A program made the position numbers and the translations under genes. This document shows, piece by piece, positions 9,501 through 21,800 of a DNA stretch of 64,000 bases. Below the pieces are notes generated by a model. The model worked only from the letters and a program-made list of their open reading frames with translations. It was not told the origin of the DNA and did not search any database. The stretch's first letter is position 1, and each line of letters begins with the position of its first letter. This stretch comes from Glycine soja (lineage: Eukaryota; Streptophyta; Magnoliopsida; Fabales; Fabaceae). The stretch spans positions 44,831,611-44,895,610 of the forward strand of contig NC_041003.1 in the NCBI RefSeq assembly GCF_004193775.1, given 5' to 3'.

Positions 9501-11702
9501 TTCCGGCAAATTTGCTAAACGCTTTTATGGGCCGTTTAAGATCCTCGAACGTATTGGGCCCGTTGCCTACCGCCTACAACTTCCACCTGAAGCCCGTATA
9601 CATTCGGTTTTCCACTGCTCATTACTGAAGCCTTTTCATGGTCCACCTGAATCTGCCCCACTAGCACAATTACCTGCCAATTTCCTCAATGATCAACCAC
9701 TGATTGCTCCGTTAGCAATATTGGATTATAGACGTGCTGCGGGAAAGGATGATTCAACTTGGGAAGTATTGGTTCAGTGGCAAGGTTTGTCTCCCGATGA
9801 GACCTCCTGGGAAAATTGGGATGGGCTTCGTGCTGACTTTCACCTTGAGGACAAGGTGATCCTTCAAGGGCCAAAGGATGATAGCAAACCAGAAGCAATA
9901 ACAGAAGCTCAAACAAAGGCACAAGAAGCAGAATCAGAAACAAGAGTAAACATAGCTAAAACAGGGGTGCATGAGGAAAGAACCAAGAGAAGGGTCATCA
10001 GGCCTGCGTATCTTGGTGATTTTGTTGAGAAATGAATGCTGAGCTGGCACCAAGATTCACTGGATCGTGCTTGGTCTGCAAGGGTGGAGACATTCCTATC
10101 CATACCGTTATTGGAGGATTCTAGAATTAGGAATTTCACAAATTCTGTTAGCACAGGACATTATATATCTATGTAAATAACCAGTGAATCAATAATATAC
10201 AAGAATTTGCCTTTCCTTCTCTCTCTTCTCTTCCCTGACCCAATTCCTTTCTTGTGTGAGTGAGGTCTGCAGAGTTTTGAGTAACCTGCAGCACCTATCA
10301 ATAAGTTAAAAGAAATGTCCAAATTAATACTAGTATGAAATATGTACAAGAATGTTCAAATAAAAGAATGTATAAGAAATGTTCAAATAAAATAATTTTT
10401 CCATCTGGAAGCTGCATGTGACTTTATTTTAATTTCTTCTTAATTTTCACTATCTTTTCATTATTAACACACACACACATATTGGTTAACTTTCTCAAGT
10501 TAAAGACTCGGATTATTTGTTATTCAATACAGGATAAAATTTGGAGTTTATTCCTGAGTAATATCAAGTCTCTAGTGTTTAAAATGAACAATATATTTTT
10601 CCTAAAACATTCATACATATGAAGAACGAGGTGAAAAAAATTGGAAGGTAGTAAAGGGAAGGAGATGATATTTGATTGAAACCTTGGTCAACTGTTCCAA
10701 GATTGCATAAGAAGCCTCGAGCTTTGAAATAAAAAAAATATCTAGCATTAATAGCAACGCTCAATAATCAAATAAAGATAAGATACTATAGATCTTCAAA
10801 AGGCAAAAAGAAATTACTTCAGGATTATCTGGCTCGGCATGTGGCTCATTCGGGTCGTCCCTGCATAATTAAGCAACCACTTATTAATCATTTGGAAAGA
10901 ACCCTTAGAGGTTTAATGTTGTTAAACCATAATCTAGCCATTAAAGAAAGAAATAATATATTAATATGATTTTCACCTTTGAGGGAGATCAGAGACATTT
11001 TGATTGTCATTGCTTTCTGGCACAATGTTCGGAGATAACACTGCACGGTACAATGTATATAGTTATAGACATGCACCATATTGTTAATATGTGATACATC
11101 ATATTCTTAGTGTAAATTCATAGTTGCACCGCTGCACCATATTGTTGATATGGTACCAACAAAAGCAAATGTTCAGTATATAATCTCTTTTCTAGTGATA
11201 TTTAGTTATATGCATTAATTTATCACTACTCAGGAAAAATCACATTTAATGACATACCAATAAAATATACATGCATGTGTGAAATAATTAACAAGGCTTA
11301 CCGTTTGCTCTTGAAGTACTGCTACTTCCACCGTTTCGTTTCCTCTGCACGATCAGTAAAATGAAAGAGAAAGTTATTAAATAAATTAATTAATTAATAA
11401 AATAAAAACAATGGTTGCTCCTCCTCTGTATGTAGTTTTGTCCACTCGCATTAATATTCTCTGGTAAAACTGCAGCATTGATTATTCAACTTGAATACTT
11501 AAAAGTTCAATATTTTCATTTTTTTGTTGAGGATTAAATAGTGATTCTTATATAAAAATAGAATGACGAGATTTAATTACTAATTAAAATCATAAGTACA
11601 TCTAATTTTGGTTTCTCACACGCACTGTTTTTCTCACTCTTATTTTATTACCTTTTCTTTCTTTCCTGTCCCGTCATCTTTCGGGTTGTCTGTGATCACC
11701 AT
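303..11702 (-). CDS. Partial gene of unknown function, small exons, split by a retrotransposon in an intron
   Basis: I do not recognise the product. Five short exons can be read on the minus strand: 11652-11702, 11302-11344, 10977-11040, 10818-10860 and 303-405. Each has a GT donor and AG acceptor, and the phases join without a stop. The first starts at an ATG (11702) and encodes 17 residues, but an AG within it could also be an acceptor, so the true start may lie further upstream (see 12297-12440). The peptide of about 100 residues is rich in Ser, Asn, Asp, Pro and Lys, with a basic KKEKRKR patch early on, so a disordered nuclear protein is possible; this is inference. The last exon seen ends in a GTAAGG donor at 302, so the gene continues beyond the left edge. 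The chromovirus at 683-10300 lies in the intron between 405 and 10818, stretching it to about 10.4 kb. No domain is visible. Confidence 0.5.
683..1104 (+). repeat. 5' LTR of the chromovirus
   Basis: This 422-bp repeat starts TGATAGCA and ends CCTATCA. It matches 9879-10300 except at about four positions: C/T near 814, T/C near 985, G/C near 1039 and T/C near 1070. Because polyprotein coding runs into the 3' LTR, this copy also carries that coding tail as an orphan. Confidence 0.93.
1105..1124 (+). other. Putative tRNA primer-binding site of the chromovirus
   Basis: Directly after the 5' LTR the sequence reads TTTTGGTGCTCTCGTTGAG. The TGGTGC core would pair with a tRNA 3' end ending in GCACCA, the usual place and form of a minus-strand primer site. 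I cannot assign the tRNA species. Confidence 0.55.
1125..2280 (+). pseudogene. Gag-protease part of the chromovirus polyprotein, interrupted by the hAT insertion
   Basis: The frame opens with an ATG at 1125, shortly after the primer-binding site. Residues about 60-215 resemble the retrotransposon Gag (capsid) domain. A proline-rich linker follows, then a perfect CX2CX4HX4C zinc knuckle starting at Cys286, and an aspartic protease active site (Asp372, D-G-G form followed by S-T-H-N). The frame leaves retroelement sequence at about 2280, where the hAT element begins, and then runs into non-homologous transposon sequence up to 2867. The lost frame resumes at 6653. Gag would package the RNA, and the protease would cut the polyprotein. 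Confidence 0.88.
2617..2766 (+). repeat. Three tandem pyrimidine-rich repeats of about 50 bp inside the hAT leader intron
   Basis: Three successive units share TGGTTTTCC, then CCTTCCCCGCAA, then CTTTTCTTTTCTTTT and TGCTGC, at about 2617, 2665 and 2717. They lie just inside the putative leader intron of the transposase transcript (donor GTAAGC at 2592). They explain the open but low-complexity reading frames seen here. Confidence 0.75.
4086..6275 (+). CDS. hAT transposase (BED zinc finger, DUF659-like core, hAT dimerisation domain), apparently intact
   Basis: Two exons, 4086-5617 and 5702-6275, join across an 84-bp GT..AG intron. Together they give 701 residues plus a stop with no break. The N-terminus has a BED-type zinc finger (Cys39, Cys42, His56, Cys68). 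The central DUF659-like region contains candidate catalytic aspartates in S-D-G-W (Asp217) and T-D-N (Asp278). The C-terminus carries the hAT dimerisation region with C-C-E-R-N-W-S (Glu614, candidate third acidic residue). A good acceptor (4082-4083) just before the ATG and a GTAAGC donor at 2592 suggest a 5' leader intron. The enzyme would bind the element ends and perform cut-and-paste transposition. Family length (about 650-800) and the order of domains fit. Activity is not shown. Confidence 0.9.
6468..6557. repeat. (TA)n microsatellite, 90 bp, near the right end of the hAT element
   Basis: An uninterrupted alternating TA tract. It lies between the transposase stop codon and the GTGTCC-rich right end of the transposon. 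Open frames across it (Tyr-Ile repeats) are artefacts. Confidence 0.95.
6653..10035 (+). pseudogene. Chromovirus Pol (protease remainder, RT, RNase H, integrase, chromodomain), broken twice
   Basis: Retroelement coding resumes right after the hAT element. The first part (6653-7021) is the protease remainder and linker. It ends at an in-frame TAG (7022-7024) and continues in the same frame through the RT N-terminus to about 7316, where one base appears to be missing and the frame shifts. From 7336 the frame is open to the TGA at 10033-10035. In that part (residues counted from 7336) one sees RT with an F-F-D-D active site near residue 90, RNase H starting at T-D-A-S near 235, an H-H-C-C zinc-binding region near 420-465, integrase catalytic D, D and E near 495, 555 and 590, and a chromodomain near 800-835 ending W-E-N-W. 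The last 52 or so residues are encoded inside the 3' LTR. The chromodomain would steer integration to chromatin. Confidence 0.92.
9879..10300 (+). repeat. 3' LTR of the chromovirus
   Basis: The 422-bp partner of 683-1104. A purine-rich stretch (AAGGGCCAAAGGA, about 9866-9878) just before it can serve as the polypurine tract. The first 157 bp also encode the C-terminus of the polyprotein. Confidence 0.93.
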
Positions 11703-12296
11703 TATCAAACACTTCAGCTTTTAGTCAGCGCAGGCATCTTCCCGTCACATCTTCCTATTGGGTTTCTCAACTTAATTCAACTTAATACAAACATAGAAAA
11801 TATAGAATATCCAATCCAATATTTCTTGTTTATATATTATTTTTTTATATGTCAGCTTCAAGATATTTTATGGAATGGTTTATTTTTGCAAAATATAATA
11901 GTATGATCTATCAATGGTGTGGTGATAATGATAACACTATTTTATTATTATTATTATTAAAAAATGGTGAAACAACAATGGTTAAGGTGTCTTCTGCTCA
12001 CCATATAGATTTTATTACAGTTTTATGTGGTGCAAAAATTTCAACTCACTCCATATCCCCTGCGCTATTTTATTTAATATGTACTCTTCTAAAGGTCGTC
12101 CAATTGCCCTAACAATATTTAGTAACCTTTTCGAGTTGCAATCTTTTGTGAGATCTTTTTCTTTAGAGGTAGGTTATTTATTCTATGATTTATATTTTTT
12201 TTACTTAAATATGAATAAATATGAAATATATAATTGATAAGTTATTTTGATAAACTATAATATTTTTAATATATTTTATTTTATAATGATAAACAA

Positions 12297-12440
12297 AGGA
12301 AACGGTAGTTGATGACATCACTCTCTTGGGAGTTTTGTGATGATTAGTTCTCTTTCCTCCACTTGTTGTCACATATGCCTCCTCATTTTTGTCATCATCG
12401 GATTCAGAGTGAAATTCGATTAGGAATTTCAACTCATCAT
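12297..12440 (-). other. Possible upstream exon of the unknown gene
   Basis: Read on the minus strand, this stretch encodes an acidic then basic segment (D-D-E-L-K-F-L, then S-E-S-D-D-D-K-N-E-E, then K-R-T-N-H-H-K-T-P-K-R). It looks like coding rather than random AT-rich DNA. It follows a TTTAG acceptor-like site at about 12433. The downstream donor is weak (GTTTAT), and I could not join it convincingly to the ATG-bearing exon at 11652-11702. It may be the true 5' part of that gene or a leftover. Confidence 0.25.
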
Positions 12441-12696
12441 CTAAATGTATTCTTTTACTTTTCCCTTGTTTCTCTTTTCAGCAGGGTTGGCTGACTCCTT
12501 CTTCTCTTTTATTTTCCCTTCTCCTCTCTGAATTCTCTGATTCATTTACAAACACAATTATTTATTAATTCAGATCATATATAAAAACTAATTAGGGCAT
12601 GTCGTAATACTATGTACACCATTCTCTTATCATACAATCTATATCTAGCATTAGATTTTAAAAAGACACGTTTCTTATAGCTTTATGTGCATGTTT

Positions 12697-15845
<3,149 letters not shown>

Positions 15846-18800
15846 TTATGCTCCCAGCTTGATGGCTGTATCAACTGCATCAACACTGTTATTTTGCTGT
15901 CCCCACAGCTGTGCATATCTTCCTGCTTTTGACAAGAGCACTTCATGGGGTCCTTGCTCAATCACCTTCCCATTTTCCAAAACAATGATCTGAACATTGG
16001 CAAAATAATCTTTAATGTAAATAATGTATTGTCAAAAGAGAATACATACCAAGTAAAACATACTGTTATTGTAAGGATGGATTTTCTTTTGGGGTTATCA
16101 TAAATCTACTGTTATGAAATGTGCTTTTTTGATAGTGTCTTGGCTTACTGTAAAGATGTGTCTAACTCCAACATATAAATTACTATTAAAAACAAAAATA
16201 GAAACTGTGTTCTGGAGCTATCTATGTAAACTTACATAAAATTTATTATAACAGGTATACATAAAACTAGGAACTACATAAAACTAGATAGATATAATTT
16301 ACCTCGTCACACTGCATTGCAGTGGTAAGCCTGTGAGCAATGAATATGGAAGTCCGATTATTTGCTACTGAATTTAACGCACTTAAAATTTCTGCTTCTG
16401 TTGTGCTGTCAAGAGCACTAGTAGCTTCATCGCACAATCTAAGGGCAACACAGAACAAGAGGGATCATCCATGATTGAAGAGTGGAAAAATACATCTTAT
16501 TTAGAATTTAGAATAGATTGTTAGATTAGCAATGCAGCATGACCACAAAGGCTTAGAACAATATCTCAGCAGAACTATAGGTTATTTACCAAACTAATTT
16601 ATAATTTTAATCAGATAACACATCACAATATTATTATAAACAGTAAAACTCAAGTAATAAGTTAAGTCACAATTTCATATTTTCATCATCCCCTTGTACA
16701 TGAAATTGGACAAGTGTCACTTCAAATTACTAGTGTCTCTTAAAAACCTGCGCATTCAAATATATTTGCTTAATTTAATGTAATTGAACATTATGAAAAT
16801 TGTGTTTATCTTATTATTCGGTTGCTTTATTCTTTATGTTAATTTATTTTAATATGTAACATCCTGTTGTGCCTTGGTGACTTGTTGGTCATGGGTTCGA
16901 ATCCGGAAACAGCCTCTTTGCATATGCAAGGGTAAGGCTGCGTACAACATCCCTCCCCCATACCTTCGCATAGCGAAGAGCCTCTGGGCAATGGGGTACG
17001 AAGAAAATGTAACATCCTGTTGTACCAGTACCATAGATTTTAGAAATTTTTCCATACCCTGTTTCAATACCAGACTTGTATCCGTATTCATATGCAACTC
17101 AGGTTACAGAATTTGAGCTCCTAAAATAACACAAGAGGCTAATAAGATTAAGATTATACCCTTTCTCTAATTTTTCTATTTTTTTAAGTGCATCCTTAGA
17201 CCTGTTAGGATATCTCTTTTGGCCTCTTTGGATATCCACATGCAGTTTCCTTGAGGAAATTTCCTCAACAGTTATGAATTAGAAGTATAATTACCTCATT
17301 TTTTAGATGCACAATTTGTGGCAATTTTTTATCGCATGAGGGACTAAAAAGAACATCATTTTAAATTGAGCGACTAAAATAAGCAAATTTAAATTTAAGG
17401 GACCAAAAATATATTTAAGCCTTAAATATAATATATAAAAATGAATTAATAATGCACACACTATATCAATAGAGGAGGAATCAACTTATCCAAGAGTCCT
17501 CATCCTCACCATTCATTTTCTTGAAATCTAATGGTTAGGAAATGAACGGTGAGGATGGGGAGTAACTCTAAAAGAGTTACTCTTTGAGTAAGTTGATCTA
17601 TCCTCGTATTAATATAGTATTTATATAAATATTAAATAATATATTATTATATTCATTAAATATGCTCCCTCTATCCCATAATAATTGTTGTGTAAGAAGA
17701 AAAAATTTATCCCAAAATAATTATCATTTTAGCTTTTCAATGTCCCAAAATAATTTGTATGCATTTAACACAATATTTAATGTATGCAACTATGCATTTA
17801 TTATTCAAATTATCTTCAATAAGGTTTTTTGTTTTTCCTTTTTTACTTATTCAAATTTAAATTATTTTATGAATTTCACGAGTGTAATGGTTTTCCTTTA
17901 TTTCATTTCTTTATTTACTTGATAAAAGAATAATAAATTACTAGGGGGGAAAGAACCACATTCGGTACATGAGATAGGACAAGGACAAAACACATAGGAA
18001 GATGGATATGAACAATATAATATGTAGACCTAGTAAGTACACCTTATGCCATTAGCAAGTATCTACTGTATAGCATTGATATTCTAAATTAAGATCGAAT
18101 CTAAAAAAATATAAATTAGAAGAAAAATGTTTAAAAATTATAAGGAAGATATGCAAAATTAATTTAGTAGGATCATGTATATATATAAAGAGAGAGAGGA
18201 GGATCATGTCACTTCAAGAGTAACTCTAAAAAAATCTCTAATATCCTTCATTTTCTTTAAATCTAACGGTCAAAGATGAGTTACTCCTTAGAATTGTTAC
18301 TTTTAAAAGGTGAAGATGGAAAGTAACTATTTTAAAGTTAATTTTAAAGTAACTTGATCCTTTCTCATGCATGTGTGTGTGAGAGAGAGAGAGTTATCTA
18401 GTGAGAATTTCTTTTATGTGAGAATGAGGAATAAATATTGACCATTAGATTTAATCAAGAATGGTCAAAATTTTAAGGAGATAAGCATAATTTAGTAAAA
18501 AAAATTTAAATTTAAAATAAGAGAATTTAAGAATGACATGTTAGTGGACACCCGATTTCTCAAAAACATGAGCACAGTAATAGGATAGAATACCTATACC
18601 TATCTAATAAATAATTAGAATTGAAAGAATGAGAAAATAAGAGACATAATTGAATCCGTGTCAGTTACACAATGAAGCATATTATTATATACTATGGGTA
18701 ATAAATATAATAAATTATTATAAATATCCTAATTACCATAATGAAGCATATCCTAATTACTTTGGGTACATATTAACGTGCTAGAATAGGCCATGACAAA

Positions 18801-21800
18801 AAAACCCATGATATAGTATCTCTAAATATCCAACACTCAAGTTAGAGCGTATAAATCATATGCACCATATGTAACTAATTTGAGGAGTGAGGACCCTTCA
18901 GACTTGGTAAAGATTGGTAAATCTACAACATGCAGCTTAATAGAGCCTTTTTGCATGTTTTAATGCATCATCATCTTGATGAAACATTATGAGAAATAAC
19001 CCAATTTTTTATATTTTTATGAGATTTGTGTTTTGATATTGTTAAATGAAAAAGATTATGATTATACTAATTTTTTGGGTTTTTAATAAATGTTAAAGAA
19101 TTGAAAATGAATTAAATGTGAGAAATTTAAAATCGAGACTATTAGAAAGATAAATAAAGAAGCCTCCCTAATAAGTTAATCTACTCTTATTCTATATCCT
19201 CCTCAGTCCTTACGTGTACCAGATATGGCATAATACTATAAATGTAAAGGAATGGGAATCACCTTTAGCGCAGTGGCAATTTGGTTATGTAGAAATTTTT
19301 AAAATTTTGTATGGGTCTTAAATTTTCATACACTACTTCAATTCAAATATTTATTCTCAATTTCATTCTCTTCCACTCAACCAAACCTACCCTAAAGGTG
19401 ATCAGAAAATAAATGGATCTTGTGCCCTTAACCTCTATCTGACAAACCAAAATCTGATCCACTGAAAAAGATGAGGGTAGCTTTCTAATTTTTCAATAGA
19501 AAAGAAATAGGAAAAAAAATCCAATAGAAGAATAAATGATAAATACAACTAAGGTGGGGATAAGATCGTCCAAAACAGAAAACAAACCAAAAAAACAAGG
19601 CAAAACAGAATTATTTGATTCCATCTTTGGGAAGAAAGTAGCCAAATTCATTAAATTCTTTTATCAGTCCATAGAGACCCTCTTATTCATTTTCAGCCAG
19701 AACTTGGTAAATTTAAAAATACAATGCTACACACAACAAAAGGTTTCAAGGACATAATATGATTAGAATACTCACAGTATTGCAGGTGCTTTTAAGAATG
19801 CACGAGCCAGGGCAACACGTTGCTTCTCACCACCACTTAACTGTTAAAAAAGCCATTCACTTAAAATTTAATAGTTTGTCAGTGCAAACTTTTATTTTCA
19901 TCATTACATTTGAAAAAAAAAAATAAACTCATTATGTAAGAGAACCCAGAATTGTATTTCCCAAGGTAGACATCACTTACCATGTGTCTTTACAAAAATC
20001 TATTCTACTAAGGAAGAGGATTCCCCTATATACATCTTTATTTTAACAAAAATCCGAGTGTAGTGTTTTTGTTTTACTATAGTCAAAAAGAGGAGAAAAT
20101 CATCATTTTAATTTAGCCACAAAGGCAACACCCTACACCCACTTTAAGGACTTTTTTTCTAATTTCTTTACACACTGCATTTAGGTCAGTTTTAAATTAA
20201 TTTGTCGTGTCATTATATAAGTAAATAACATTGGATTTTCTCAATACATCTAAATTGCGGGTGTCTCATCCAGCGAGTTGAGATTTGCAATCCCATACCC
20301 CTTCTTACCCTGAACAAATAATCAGCTAAAAACATAATGCTGAGAAACATATTTAAAATGAATGGGGAATTTCTATCACCTTTAGCCCTCGCTCTCCCAC
20401 AACAGTTGAATATTTATCGGGAAACTTCATGATAGTGTTATGAATTGCTGCTTGCTGAGCAGCTTCATAGACCTGTATGCATATAGTTACAAAAAACTTG
20501 GAACCTAACAACGGAAATTGCCAAGAAGCAAGCAGAGGTACAACATTACAGATGTTACCTCCTCTTCCGTTGCAGAAAGCCGACCATAGTGAATGTTATG
20601 AAATATTGTATCATTGAAAAGTACCTGTCCACAATCATTCAGGTTTTCACAAATTGCAAGATCTGGCACATGAAATGACATGAGATCATGGAGATAGGCG
20701 CTTTGTTCAACTTACAGTATCTTGTGGAACAACACCAATGGACTTCCGCAAACTCTCAAAGGTTACCTCCCGAATATCTTGATCATCTATCTTTATCTGT
20801 AAAGTACAAGTCACAAATGAGAATGTGAGAGAAAAGAAATAGCAAACTTATGATAAAAGACAACAACCAAGCTTTATACTAGTTACTTAGGGGGCACAGC
20901 TTTATAGATGATGGATCAAAAAATGCCATTGGCTCTATCGAAAGCCTTAATGATAAATACAATCTGCTTGCAAGAAGTGATCAGTAGTACCCACTATTAC
21001 TGGCTACAAATTCATCAGAAAACAATGTTCCACAAAGGAAAAAAGTTTAAGATAAACAATGGCAAGAGTCTGATGAATTCACATTTCATGCATTAAGTCC
21101 CAGTAGATAGATGCAACATCTGGTGTCCAGGTTATGCATTTTTTTTAACATAAATTCCATGCCAAGGATCATTGACTTGTAAACTGAACCATGCTAATCT
21201 TGGATTATGCTGCAATAGTGTTCTTTACATTATAATGGAATATAAGTTCATCAATCACAACCAACAGAACAGATAGCTTCAATTCATTACTTACCATGTA
21301 CCCATAGATAAATAACCAAATTAATTTCAATTTATATAGTTTATTCATTATTGAAGTCTATAAAGACACCTGTAGGGCCGTATAGCACAGGTATTAAAAA
21401 TCATGCATCTCAGTCTAAATGAGACATGATGACACCACGTGTCATATATATCATAGCAATATAGGTTAAACTCACTGCAGAGTAAATCAATTGATTCATA
21501 TCTTACACTTCCAAAATGAGGATCGAAGAATCTGAACAGCAATCTAAGAATGGTTGATTTTCCTGTCAAGAAATACAAAATTGAAACATGTCAGAGATGA
21601 ACATGTATTATTATAGAGCAGAGAATGTTCAAAAGCCAGAAAATACAACAGAAAACCGTATTTAAATTTGAATAGTGAAGCATTTCATGTTGTCGAAGTC
21701 GGTATACCATACAGGTACTAAATATTAACGAATATTAAACTTCAGGTACTAAAGTCGGTTTACCCAACTAGCTAGTGGCTATGGTTGTGATTAAGTAAAA

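Larger units (their letters stand above)
683..10300 (+). mobile_element. Ty3/gypsy chromovirus LTR retrotransposon, young, split by a hAT transposon
   Basis: Two 422-bp direct repeats beginning TG and ending CA (683-1104 and 9879-10300) bound a plus-strand gag-protease-RT-RNase H-integrase-chromodomain coding region. The order (integrase after RT) and the C-terminal chromodomain make it a Ty3/gypsy chromovirus. The bases next to the ends, ACAAG (678-682) and ATAAG (10301-10305), look like a 5-bp target duplication with one mismatch. By eye the LTRs differ at only four sites (about 1%), which points to recent insertion. Without the hAT insert at 2280-6651 the element is about 5.2 kb. It is not autonomous now: the reading frame is broken by the hAT insert, by a TAG at 7022-7024 and by a one-base loss near 7316-7319. 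Confidence 0.93.

Noticed and set aside
16890..16925. tRNA-like GGTTCGAATCC sequence
   Set aside because: No full cloverleaf or acceptor stem can be formed; the motif is the B box of the Au-type SINE.
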